From Dichotomocladium elegans (taxonomy: Eukaryota > Mucoromycota > Mucoromycetes > Mucorales > Lichtheimiaceae): a stretch of 64,000 nucleotides of DNA. The stretch covers positions 744,001-808,000 of the forward strand of contig JAIXMN010000011.1 in assembly GCA_025716815.1 (NCBI GenBank), given 5' to 3'. Under the pieces are notes generated by a model that was not told the DNA's origin, ran no database searches, and was given only the letters and a program-made list of their open reading frames with translations. Below are positions 1 through 12,087 of the stretch, one piece after another; position 1 is the first letter of the stretch, and each line of letters begins with the position of its first letter. A program made the position numbers and the translations under genes.

Positions 1-2588
1 GAGCGGAGCGAGATGTGTTGCTAGTTGACAATAAAAAAAACTATATGCTTGCCGTTTGCATTTTCATATATACTATTTTCGGAGATCTGTGTATACTTTA
101 GGTCCATGGGTGCTGTCCAACCTTCCGTGGATAAAAAAGGGCCATTGCTCTCAGGGATCGAATGGATAATAATTCAGTCAGTGCTGCTCGAAAATACAGT
201 ATATGATTTTCGATTATGCACATTGGAGGAGAGTTTGGATGCCTCGACCCATGCGCTTTTTCGTGTCTCCAAATTTTAACGTTAGGGCTGCTAACAGTTA
301 ACATTTTTCAAGTGACAAGAGACATTATAACTGAATCGAATATTACAACGCATTCTATACCTACCTTTTGTCTTCAAACAAATTTGACAATGGCGGACAT
401 CAGATGCTCACATACCACCTTCATGTTTGCGCCAGAAAATCCCTATAGGGGTTTATCATGCGAGATCATTGACAAAGAGGGGCACACGTGTAGTCCATCG
501 ATTAAGGCATTACAATAGCTGTTTTGAGGCTATGAATGCTTGGATTTTTAGACTAATATAATGCTCTTTCGAGCTCTTTAATTCCTGTAATTACGGCCAT
601 TTTGCCTATATCAGCGAAATGGAACAATTATCCACACGCATGGACATTTTCCTTTTACTCGAGCCACTGCAACTCGGTGGTATTTGACGGTTAAATCATT
701 CATACATTGCGTGCAAAAGTGCATCAATGTTGTTAATATTATCATTCTTTGCAAGAGACCATATTCGCTTTCGTTTTCGATGCGCGGCAGGAATGAGTTC
801 TATCTTCTTCAGATATCCGGAGCAGATTCGCCATACGTTTCTGTCTTATAATGAATGAATTCTTCTTAATACATTCTAATACTACACTTATGTACACTTG
901 ACTGAGAAATATACATTTCTAGCTATTTTGCAGTGGCTAAAGGGCTCAAACACTAGCTTGAAAAATCCGACTTTTGTCCTCGTCAGTGTATATATACTCT
1001 ATGTAGCTTGGTTAAAAGCTCTCTTCTTACCATCCAAATGATTGTATTCTTTGGCATAGGAATATTTCCAGAGTTACCGTTAGAAGGCAGATTGGATAGT
1101 AGGTATTCAGTGGGGAAACAAATAGATTGAATAAAGTTTTGTTTCCTCATTAATAGCTTGGCTCACTAGACTAGGACCAGTCCTCCCCGCCTTCCATAAA
1201 GAAACTGGTGGGTCATTGTTTTGGAATGCAGATAGAAGCAGCTCTTTATGCCCGATTGCTGGAACTGGGGTTGGGACGGTTTTTCATTCAATGCAAAACA
1301 TTTCTATTGGAGCACTTTTTCCAACAGCGCAATTTTTTAAAGCGCAATCTATTGGCCGAAGAAATTAATTGGCCATTTTTAAAGGTGAAGTCCGTGGGGT
1401 CCCGGCCGTGCAAAGGACCATGAAACAAAACCGGAGCGCAGAAAAGGATACGAGGCTTCTTTGGTCTCTTTTAAAGTGTCTACCTTTAACCAATAAACGA
1501 ACCAAACGAGAGCTTCTTCTCATATTCTTTGGCTGTGGATGAATAATTAAAAATAGGTACTCTATAATCCGAACAAGAGCTACAGCACCTCCTCGGTGTT
1601 CCCTATCATCATGCGGAATCTAGGGAACTTACTGAAATGAAATTTTTTTGATCTGTAGCAGCTTGATAGGGGGAAAGATAGAAAGGTACTTCTTGTCTAA
1701 GACTCGCATACTCCGTCTTCGAAACGCCCTCCTTATATCGTCGCCATGACCATCCAAATTAAAAAGATGGGCGGTATCAGCTGGTAAGATATCTAAGAGG
1801 TACCCCTGTATTGCAAATTAATGTACTTAGTAAAAGAGGTATAGGGTTCAGGCGGATATGCCAACCAATATAGAAAGTCCATATTTTGAGAAGACGGCTC
1901 AGACGGGCTAAAGATCTTGGTGAACAGGCCAAAACAAAGAACGCTAGAAATAAAGCGGAGAAGGGTTTAAGCCATATTACCCGGGAATCAGGAACGCGCT
2001 AGGCTGCTGCTGCTACTGCATGCGCAAGAAGAGCATATGTGCAGGAATAGATAGTCGTGCAGCGCGTATGAGAACGATTGAACCGCTGATACACATGCGA
2101 GAGAGATTGTAATAAGGACATTCGGTAAAGTATCGGATCTACCAATGGTCAAATGCGCTCGGAAGTCCCACCCCACGCGGGAGTGGGGGTTTGCTCAGTC
2201 ATACGCTAGCTTTCCTTTTCCATCCAGCTGCAGTATTTCCATCAGCGATGAACAGATAAAAAAATAAATTTAGTAGGATGCTACGTGACAAGCCGAGGCA
2301 CAGAAATATCCCAAGGCGACAAGGAAAAAAGGAATCCAAAATAGATTAGCGCAAACAAACACAAGCTAAAGTCACCGTCCTAGTCCTTCTTTACATGGCG
2401 TGCGAAACGCAGACCTGTAGACAGCACTGCACTGCACAGCACAGGAAGACAGCACAGTATCTGACGGGTATTCGACTTTGAGGTCCCGAAGAGAAACATG
2501 CATATTCACACTATTAATAAACACGCCGCTTGAACTCCCTGGAACCCCAACCTTTTCTTTCCTCCTCTTTTCCTCCTTCCATTAGCTT
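1..2588. other. Gene-poor region upstream of the tricalbin gene
   Basis: No convincing gene was found on either strand. Open frames here are short (at most about 100 codons) and show no recognisable domain. The only interpretable item is a decayed transposon fragment near 920-1160, listed separately. A GC-rich inverted repeat occurs around 2170-2190 (CCCCACGCGGGAGTGGGG). The last 60 bases before 2589 are pyrimidine-rich, as expected for a fungal 5' leader. Confidence 0.5.
920..1160 (-). mobile_element. Degenerate relic of the IS630/Tc1-mariner-like element
   Basis: The stretch around 940-1150 aligns by eye to about 41010-41220 of the element at 39.8-41.5 kb. Shared blocks include GAAAAATCCGAC, GTCAGTGTA, ATCC(A/G)AATG(A/T)and a block ending in TATTCAGT followed by GAACAAA- or GGAAACAAA-like sequence. 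The segment just before (about 925-960, ATTTTGCAG...CTCAA) also matches the diverged copy near 60.63 kb. It carries no usable frame. This is an old, mutated remnant covering only part of the transposase N-terminal region. Ends are approximate. Confidence 0.6.
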
Positions 2589-5500
2589 ATGGCCGATCTC
2601 AACGGCTCATCACCACAAGTCCTTCCTGACGTCCGAATCACTCCCGAACCGGTCAACGGTGACCGGCTGAACGTCGCTGCAACTGCTGTCGCAGCTGAAG
2701 GGCTCTCTCCAGCGCAGAAACAAGCAAAAGCGTTGGGTCAGGTCCAAGACACAGGTTTATCAGACGCGGTGAAATCAACGCAAGAAAAAAATGCAACGGG
2801 CAACCTGACGACAGATATTGGCACGAATGACGCCGGTGAAGTGATGCAGGCCGTCGCAAGCGCTAGCGCGAAACCCGTTCAGCCTGCTCAAAGCGAGACT
2901 CCTGCGCCCGAAAAAAAGGCACCTGGAGCCTTTCCACCCGCCAAAGCTGGATGGACGGCGTTTTCACAACTTCCGAATCCTGGAGACGAAAAGGCGATGG
3001 AGATCCTCAAGGCCGAATTCACAGCTGACGCGCTGGTTGGGATGTACAAAGGAACGCGTAACACCGATAGCTCAGATGCCTCGAAAGATCTGCTTGGGCA
3101 ATACCTGAACGAGTCGTACTACGGCGAATGGTACCACAATGGTGCTGTGATGCTATTTTCGGTGGTCTTCACCTGGCTGCTCACCAAGCTCGGTGGCGGC
3201 CTAATGATGTGTCTTGTCGTCGGCGCTTTTCTGGGTGAGTGTACTCATGATATCTCTCGAAGCGGGGTGGACAAAAGGACAAATGCGGGACTAGGAAAAT
3301 GGATGATCATGATGATGGAGGGAGCGACGCCATGGCCATGCCATATATGGATATGGCCGACAAATAGAGTTTTGCTCGCGATTGCGTTTACTAACTCGGT
3401 GAGCTATGCTAGCCACTTACTATCAAACGTCGATGCGTCGCTTACGTCGAAATGTGCGTGATGACATCCAACGCGAGCTGATGATCAACCGTCTCGAGAC
3501 TGATGTCGAATCGGCCGATTGGATCAATCACTTCGTTACTCGCTTTTGGTTGATTTACGAGCCCGTGCTATCTGCCCAAATTATCGGGATCGCCGATGCC
3601 ATCTTAATAGAGAACACGCCTTCTTTCTTGGATTCGATCCGCCTGAGCACTTTCACCCTCGGCACCAAGCCTTTCCGCATCAACGGTATCAAAACATACC
3701 CCAAGACTGAACAAAATGTGGTGGTATGCAACGTCTCGCAGTTCTGTGGCCGTGTGGCGCAACTTACTAATCGCATCCTCTCGTAGTGCATGGACTGGGA
3801 AGTATCCTTTACGCCCAATGATATCCTCGATATGTCTCAGAGAGACTTGCAATCCAAAGTCAATCCAAAGATCGTTTTGACTGTCCGGGTCGGTAAAGGC
3901 ATCGTCGGCGCTGGTATGCCCATTCTGTTGGAAGATCTCGCCTTCAGCGGCAAGTTGCGCCTCAAATTCAAGTTCTTCAACGAGTTTCCCCATGTCAAAA
4001 CAGTCGAAGCCTCTTTTCTTGAGAAGCCTTCGTTTGACTACTCGCTCAAGCCCGTTGGTGGTGAAACGCTTGGTTTTGATGTCCTTAATGTAAGTCAGCC
4101 AGTCATAACTTGTCATTTGGTTTTTCCATTGATTATTGTTCTATACGTATATGTTTATTGCATTTAAAAGATCCCTGGTCTCCAGTCATTCGTCGAGGAG
4201 CAAGTACATGCTACCTTGGGCCCGATGATGTATGCACCCAATGCTTATACTGTCGATGTCGCTGGCATGATGGCCGGCACCACGGATCTCACAGCTGCGA
4301 ACGGCGTCCTGGCGATTACAGTCTATGGTGCCAATAATCTGAAGCCTAATGATATGTTTGGCAGCCTGGATCCCTATGTCACATTCCACATTGCGAATAC
4401 AAGCAATCCCGAGATGGCTCGTACGGCTGCCATCGAAGACACGACTAACCCCAAATGGAATGAGACCCACTTTATCTTGCTCAACAGCCTCAACAATGAT
4501 TCGATCTACTTGCAAGTCATGGATCGTAACTCTGGCCGCAAGGACGCGTCTGTCGGTGTGGCCAGCTTTGATCTTAAAGAATTAGCTGAATCAGACAATG
4601 TAGTTGATGGTCTGAACTTGCCTATCTTGCGATCGGGCAAGACGGTCGGCGAAATCAAGTGCGACATGCGCTATTTCCCGGTGTCTGTACCCGAGAAGAA
4701 GGAGGATGGTACGGTTATTCCTCCCGCGGAATCCAACAGTGGAATTTTGCGGTTCACTGTCAACGAGTGCAAAGGCTTGGGCGGTGATGCGGCCAAGCGC
4801 AACAGCGGCCTTGGCCTGCCTCTTATTGGTGGCAGCGATAGCATGAATGCTTATGCTGTTTTAAATGTTAATGGTCAAGAGAAGCTTCGCACCAAGGCGT
4901 TCAAGCGCAGCTTTAATCCGCGCTGGGATAAGTTTGTCGAGATCTTTGTAGCCGACAAGACGAAAGTTAACCTGGATGTCAATATCATTGACTCTAAGGA
5001 GTTCTCCGATGACGAGACAATCGGTCGTTGGCAATATTCATTGAATGATATGATGGAAGACCACGTCAAGAACGGACAGGACTGGTGGAATCTCAAGGAC
5101 GGCGCGGGCAAAATCCACCTGACTGCCATGTGGAAGCCAGTGATAATGACTGGCTTTGCGGAAGGTCTAGGCCACGGCCAATATCGTCCTCCTATTGGTG
5201 TAGCTCGTCTGCATTTCTTTGGTGCCCGTGATCTTAAGAATGTTGAAGCACTGACTGGTGGAAAGTCGGATCCCTATGTTCGAGTCATGTCTGGCACACA
5301 GATACGCGGTGCAAGCGAGCGGTTAAATGACAATTTGGATCCTGATTGGGATTTTGTTATCTATGCACCTGTACACTCATTACGCGAAGATTTGATCTTT
5401 GAAGTTATGGACTATAATGACATTTCTAAGGACAAGTCCCTTGGCTTGCACGACTTTGTCTTGAAGGACATTGTTAAGGAAAACAAGACGGAGGATGGTC

Positions 5501-7696
5501 AAAGTTTTTATGAGCCACTACCAGCTGTCGATCGGTAAGTAAGAGCACGCTTTGCACATAGTAACTCGCATTAATGGTGAACACAATCGTCCTTGTATGC
5601 GTAGATGGGTTGATCTTGTTAGTTCTGACCGCAAAAAGGGCAAGGGACGATTGCATTATGCTGCCTCTTTTATTCCGATTATGGAGCTCCCACAACCCAA
5701 GAAGGAAGAAGGCGAAGGCGAAGAGTCTTCTGCCGCTAGCACGCCAGATGATGCGGAGGCACCATCCACGCCCTCGCCTGACACTGCTCCAGAAAACATC
5801 AATCAGTCACCTGCTGAGGCACCTGAGAAGGATCTCCATGGCGCAATCATCAAATATACTGAAGACAAGCGTATTGATCTTCTTAATTATGAATCGGGTA
5901 TATTGACTGTAACCATTCACAGCGCAAATTATGGCGAGCGCGTTAAAGGCGTGGCAGAGCTTCTTGTCGACTCCAATGATCCACAGTATCGCACTGTTCA
6001 GCTCAAGGGCTCAGAGCTTCCCTTCAATGAAACAGGCGATGCATTTGTCAAAGAAATGGACTTCTCCAAGGTGACTGTCCGCATCCGGCCTCCATCTGAT
6101 AAGGATAAGGACACCGAAACCATCGGCTACTTCACCAGCTCTGTGCGTGATGTTGTCCGCCGCATTATGGAAGGGCGTGCAGGCACAGAAGAAGAAGGTG
6201 AAGCTTACAAGCTGACGGACAGTAACGGCGCGGTCATCCGCCTATCTTTCAAATTTACACCCGTTGTAAATTTCAAGCTTGATCCGAGGGAGAGTTTGGA
6301 AAGTAAGTATGTCTTATGTATGGAGATGCAGAGAAAGAGGACTAAATTAATATTTAGATCAGGGTAACCTTACCGTCACTCCTCTCCGTGCATCTAACCT
6401 TCCCGCTGCCGACCGTGGTGGCACGAGCGACCCATATGTTGTGTTTTACATCGATGATGTCAAGGTGTACAAGACCGAGCCTGTGATGAAGACAACTAAT
6501 CCAGTGTTTAAGGATGAGCAATTTACAGCGCCTGTGGTATGCATTTTTAAAGGGATCTCTAATATGTCAATCGCTAAACGTGAGCCTATAGGTTAACCGC
6601 ATAGGCGCAAAACTTATTGCTGAAGTCTTTGACTATGATCAAATTGGTAAGGACGAATTTTTAGGTCGTGGCGAAACGACCTTTGATGGCGAGATGCTTG
6701 AGAGCTTTGCGGCCAAGGATGTTGAGATCACCCTGGACACTAAGGCCACTCTCCGTGTCCGTATGTTGTGGCAGCCGCAGCTGCTAGCCCGCAAGCGGAC
6801 AGGAACCACTCTGTTTGGTTCCACGACACGCATTTTCACGTCTGCTCCGGGTGCCGCATTGGGTGTGGGCAAGGATGTCGTGGGCGCCGGCGTCGGTGCT
6901 GGCACGAAAGTTCTCGGTACTGGCGGCAAGGTCATTGGAACTGGCGTCTCTGCTATTGGCAGCGGTTTCCGTGGTATTAGTCGCCTAGGCAAAAAGCCAT
7001 CCGAGAGTAGTTCGGACTCCAACCCTCCAACCCCTGTTGCTCCCATTCCTGTTTCCACTACTAGCACATCCAGCATTAACCGACGCGCCAGCGTTGAGTC
7101 GCCTACGCAACAGCGACGATCCGTGGAAGGTATGTGACACACCATGAACGCCTTGATACACTCCCAATGTATGTGAATGGCTGATGACGATTAATAGGTG
7201 CGGGAGGATCTAGCCTTACTACGTGCTTGAATATCACATTGCTGGGAGCACGCAATCTCAAAGCGATGGACAAGGGCGGAACCAGTGATCCCTATGCTCG
7301 TGTGCGCATGGGCGGCAAACAGGTGTTCAAGACTCGCCACGTGAAGAAAACATTGACACCCGAATGGTAAGAGACGGTTTGGGCATAAGCGTATGGCGTT
7401 TGTGGTTCTTTTTTGCCGACTCACTATCATTTAGGAATGAATCATTCATCGCTAAAACCGGTGACGGCAAAATCGATATTAAGGTGAAGGACAAGAACAC
7501 ACTCAATGATTTGGATATTGGCGATTGCATTGTGGATGCGTCCGCGCTCCTTCAAGGCCAATTTTCATTTGACGGATGGGTTCCGCTCGAGCCCAAGGGG
7601 ACGGGCGAGGTACACATTCGAATTGAGCAAGTTCCTGATACCACGGACAGCAGCAGCATAACCAGTCGCGCTGGTGGATTGTTTGGTAGAAAATAA
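2589..7696 (+). CDS. Tricalbin / extended-synaptotagmin-like ER-plasma membrane tether
   Basis: Predicted protein of 1489 aa from nine exons: 2589-3234, 3413-3723, 3787-4089, 4171-5534, 5605-6302, 6358-6536, 6592-7129, 7198-7366, 7435-7696. It has a charged N-terminus, a membrane hairpin (about residues 183-216), an SMP lipid-transfer domain (about 240-440) and five clear C2 domains starting near 465, 612, 765, 1112 and 1356. Several C2 domains keep the Ca-binding SDPY motif. A weaker C2-like block sits near 973. The length fits fungal tricalbins (about 1200-1550 aa). Known family role: anchored in the ER, these proteins bind plasma-membrane lipids through C2 domains and move lipid through the SMP barrel. 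A Gly/Val/Thr-rich linker (about 6840-6990) separates the last two C2 domains. The start is the first ATG after a pyrimidine-rich leader. All introns are GT-AG. Confidence 0.93.
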
Positions 7697-8715
7697 GAAG
7701 TCCTTCAAATTGTTTCATGTAGCTAGGACAGATGTAAAAATAATATAATCAAGCACATCATGTGTACTTTGGCGTATGGGGAATATTCGTTTTCGTTGAG
7801 AACAGAAACTACTCCTGGGCCGACAGCAAGAAGAGTGTATGATCCCGACGGAAGCAAAGTGATTGACGATGTTGGTGTACATATATATCTACATGGAATG
7901 GAAATAGTAATAGGTCCCGCACCGGGCAAAGCGTCTGAGATCTTGACCCTCTATGTTGTATAAGCACGCTTCCCAGAAACTCGTGTAATGGTACGGTTGA
8001 TGTTGGTTGATGACTGGTCCGGATGGTTCGCGCCCAGCGTATCTCTGCTTCAACGCTTGTCTCTTTCTTCTACCCAATGGTACTTCCAGTTATATATATA
8101 TATATATAGCAAGCTATAATGTGACAATGGAACCATGCCTCCCACGATGTGATAGTGGACAATGACGTTATACTGAGCGAGCACGGAGCTCCAGCTTGCC
8201 AGGTCATGTGACGCTTTCCAAAACCATCTTCAAGTTGCACCAATGGGCAATATGCCCGAGTGCGAGAGAAAGCACGGCTTTGCATCCACAATCCAAGTCG
8301 TGCACGGCCGTGTCTTCTGCGGCACGGAGCATGCAAGCTGCGTAGACGTGACAAAAAGAAGCATCCAGGATGTCCATTATCTGCGCGAGACCCGAGTAAA
8401 CTTGATGCAGCAGTATAGGATTCGATATGCCTATCCCCAATATGCGTCGTTCTCTCTTTCTTCTAAATGAGGTGTTCTAGGAAGCGGATTGGAGGGGGGG
8501 AGAGGAAAGACAAAGCCATTTGTTTCTCCGCATTTTGATGACGTTTTATTTTTTATTTTTATTTTTTTTTGTATGTGTGTGGGCAGGCCCATTTGAATTT
8601 GAGAATAGAAAAAAAAAGAGCCCTCCTCTCCTCACTTCAAGCGGGTCACATAGATTTATTTTTTTTTTGCGCGCGCGCACGAGCATATCAAAACCCCCAC
8701 TCTTTCAACAAAGCC
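7697..8715. other. Intergenic region
   Basis: No supported gene. A TA dinucleotide run lies at about 8091-8108. T-rich tracts near 8547-8570 and 8656-8670 precede the next start codon. The small frames at 7760-7963 and 8243-8470 have no recognisable domain or splice context. Confidence 0.5.
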
Positions 8716-9392
8716 ATGACCGCACACGAGAACAACGATTGTCTTTACGATGCCGTAAAGACCACTGCCATTGCGGGTTCACTCGGTCTCGTTATCTCTG
8801 CGATGCAAAACACTGTGCAGAAGCACACCGAGGGTGCCAAAGGCGTCCTCACCAGAACCGGGGGTACCGTTGGCCTTTTTGGTACGTTGCAGCCGAAACG
8901 ACATTATTCTATTCATACACACACATACATACGCCGGAAAGGGAGAGAGAGAGAGAGGGAGGGAGGGAGAGAAACGACGCTGCTCATTCCGTTCTTAATG
9001 AATAACAATTCCTTTGCTCTTCACCAGCTGCTATGGGTGGTATCTTCGCCTTGACCGAATGCGCGTCGAAGAGCGTTCGTGGCGAGAACGATGCTATTAA
9101 TGCCGGTATTGCCGGTTGCGCCGCTGGTCTTGTTGCCGGTGTCAAGAGTAAGTTGCTGTTAATGTGGCTGGCCTTTTCAGCATTAACTCATTTTTTCCTT
9201 TCTTTCTTTCGTCGCGCAGCCCACTCAATCGCGAAAATGTGCGCTGCTTGCGCTGGCGTCGGCGCGACCATGTTTGCCTACGAATACTCGGGAGCATTCA
9301 AGGGAGCATTGTCGGGCAAATCGCTTGAGGAGAAGAAGGCACACCGAGACTCGTTCTTCAAGGGATACACCAAGGGTGAAGAGCAGGCATAA
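8716..9392 (+). CDS. NADH:ubiquinone oxidoreductase subunit, NDUFA11/B14.7-like (Tim17/22/23 superfamily)
   Basis: Three exons (8716-8881, 9028-9147, 9220-9392) encode 152 aa. The protein is small and rich in Gly and Ala. Several hydrophobic segments carry the repeated glycine pattern of the Tim17/22/23 superfamily (for example AIAGSLGLVISAMQN, NAGIAGCAAGLVAG). Length and composition fit the accessory complex I subunit NDUFA11/B14.7 of the mitochondrial inner membrane. Family knowledge: this subunit contacts the membrane arm and stabilises complex I and supercomplexes. It could instead be another Tim17-family protein, but it lacks the size and loops of Tim17, Tim22 or Tim23. It ends 120 bp before the 3' end of ALG11, with which it is convergent. 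Confidence 0.75.
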
Positions 9393-9512
9393 AGAAAAAA
9401 AAGTTACACTCAATGATAAAAATCAACTATTCCATTCCCCCTTCCTTCAATTCAGAGCGAGTGCTTTTTTGTCTCTATCTTGTTTTTATTTATCATCATT
9501 ACAACTACGATC

Positions 9513-11549
9513 TCAGGTTAAACATGTTCGCAGCGAGCGCATCAACTCACGACTAAACGCAACTTCCGAAAACTTGTCCGACGCAGACGCACGCGCGTTG
9601 GATGCCATGCGCTCATATTCGGTTTCGGACAACGATAGTGCCTCGTGAAGGCTTTCTGCAAACCCGTCAATGGTGTCCGCTAGGTAGCCAGTGGGTTTTC
9701 CATCGTAGTCGGTCACGATATCCATTTTGGGTCCTCCAGACCGATGCGCTACAGGGATCAGCCCAGCCGCCTGCATCATATGGGTTCAGGAAAGATGGCT
9801 CGTATAAGCATTACGTCGCGCCCCCAGAGAATATTACCATATATTCAACCACGCCAATACCAAAGTGCTCGTTCCACATGGTATGTAATCCGACTTTTGC
9901 GGTCTCCAGTTCGGTAACAAGCTGTTCAAAAGAGGCATTGACTTGGAACCGCACACTGTCCTATGTTATGCCCCCCTCAGACCCATATCAGTCTTTCCGA
10001 ACCATTCCTTTCCGTGTTTTGTGAACATTGTTTTTTTACCGTGATCCCTAGATCAGCGGCTTCTTGCTTGAGCCGGCTGATTCTCTGTTCATCCCCCTCG
10101 TTTCTTGAACTGCCTATCAATACCAGTTCGAAACCAGGAACATCCCGCCACTGAGGATATTTTTCGAGCAGTTTTGCTATAGCTTTGAGCTGCATGGAAT
10201 GATCTTTTTCTGGCCTTCGTGACAATATCAGTGATCAACAAAAAATCGACCTTTGTGAGAGCTAAAGCCTACCTGAATTGCGCCACACTGACAATTTTTT
10301 GCTTCCTATGTCCAAGGCCGAGTTCGTTTAGTCGATCTGTGTCACAGGGAGGGTAGACAATCTCGGCGTCCGCATGCCATAGCTGGTTAATATGACCCTT
10401 TGTCCAGGTGGAGTTTACAGTAACAATGTCCGCGAAGGAGCCACACCAGCCGTAAATATGCGCAAAGATATGATAGTAGCTACGGTGTACAAAGGAAGTA
10501 AGCCGACGCATTGACTTGTGCGAAGATTCTATAGTCGAGCAAACCTACACAAGTTTTCCGGTCGTCCAGATTTTGCTCTTCGCCAGCTTCGCATCGTTGT
10601 TATACTGGGAGCGCTGTTCGTGTACACGCTGCAGCATATCCGAGCTTTCATTGTTCTGTAAACTTCCCGGCAATATTTTTGACATATGTTCGTGACGTCT
10701 GCGTACCTTATCGTAGGGTAGTGGACATAAGCTGCGATTTTGACTTGAGCAAGGTAATGTACGAGAGGATAGGTAAAGGCGTAGCCCATGGTGTCTGGTA
10801 AAGTCGGCAACGCATTTAGCTCAATTGCCACGCAATCTATGCAGCAGTGACTCACCAAAGAAAAGGTCTGGGACGAACTGACTGATAGCTTCGTAGCCCA
10901 TGATCATTGATGCCAAGCTCTGCAAGATCAGAGTGAAACGAGGATATCTGAGGACAAGGTATATCAGATCACTTATTTTCCCCCCATTATCGTATAGATT
11001 TACCGGCTGTCCTCGACCAAGTAGCGCGTATGAAGGTAGACAATAGCTAGCGAGCGTGGGTTCAGCTCAATGTTGAAGTTTTTCTATGCATCTTGTTTAA
11101 GGCATTTCTGTGCTACATTGAGCCGCTGTTTTTTTCGTACCTTGGCTTTGAATAGCATCTGCTCTTTGCTCACCAGCGTATCACCTGTATACACGACACA
11201 AATGGCGTGAGGGAATTCTCTTTGAATGTCCCGAATAGCAGTCCAGAGGACACGTTCGCCTCCTCCGCCGGCATTGCTAGAGAAGCAGTAAAAGATAGTA
11301 TGCGTTAACAGTGTTTGTGGATTATGCATGTGCGTGTGCTTCCACGCGCTTTTTCTCTACATGCATTCCTTACCAATAAGGATGAAAGAATCCCAGGAAA
11401 AGCGGATCGACATCAAAATTAAAGTCCCCCAAAGAGTCCAAAAGCCGCCGTCGATTGGGCTCTATGTTGTTGAGCATTCTCATGCGAAGGAAACGGTAAG
11501 ACAGCCATGACAAAGCCAGAGCGGCTGTGAACCAGAAAGTGACGGACAT
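9513..11549 (-). CDS. ALG11: GDP-Man:Man3GlcNAc2-PP-dolichol alpha-1,2-mannosyltransferase
   Basis: Ten exons on the minus strand (11549-11374, 11276-11141, 11083-11004, 10947-10856, 10794-10707, 10644-10549, 10479-10273, 10214-10040, 9960-9838, 9770-9513) give 476 aa. The N-terminus has a membrane segment, then the family block [17 protein letters not shown]. Later come STW near the nucleotide-binding half, QFRPEKDH, and the GT4 donor-site region [20 protein letters not shown]. These identify ALG11, which adds the fourth and fifth mannoses to the lipid-linked oligosaccharide on the cytosolic face of the ER. The length is slightly below yeast Alg11 (about 548 aa). The start was chosen at the methionine immediately before the hydrophobic segment; an in-frame upstream ATG at 11693 would add 48 unlikely residues. 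It is divergent from the siderophore synthetase. Confidence 0.93.
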
Positions 11550-12087
11550 GGGAGGGGCGGGAAGGATAAGAGGAACCTTTTTTATTTTCTTCCCTTTTAG
11601 GCCAGCCCACGTATTCTTGCAACTTAATTTATCGGCTTGCGGGATCTCATTTTTTATTACCTTCCTGCAAGTACGCCTGTTGCAGATGCCCATCGTATTA
11701 TAACGATAGAAAGCATGACCTCGTTCTCAAACGCGTAGTCTGTCCAGTCATGTATTAATTTTAAATAGTGAGTAATCTATACGTCATACTTCGAATATCT
11801 TGCAGTATATCTTGGGAAGGGCGCGGACCCTCATAACTGAGGTATCTCGCTGGTGGTGTCTCCTTCCAAAGCGGGAAATTAGCGAGCCGTAGAACGTAAG
11901 CCATTATGCCGAGAAAGGGACACTACACTCGCTTGCCGAAGACACATTGTAAGAGGCCTGTTCGGGGTCGCTGCTAGAAAAAGCCCGGCGACTCAACTGG
12001 GTTTGAGCCACCTAATTGACCACTCGGAGGTCAGCCACGGTTCCCCCTCCACGCCTCTTTCTTTCCTTTTTGTTCGCTTCCTTTCTC
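11550..12087. promoter_or_regulatory. Shared intergenic region between ALG11 and the siderophore synthetase
   Basis: This 538-bp stretch separates two divergent start codons, so it must hold both promoters. The last 30 bases are pyrimidine-rich just before 12088. I looked for the iron-GATA-factor consensus ATCWGATAA and did not find it here. Only partial GATA cores occur (for example near 11700). An ACGCGT hexamer lies near 11730. Confidence 0.4.
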
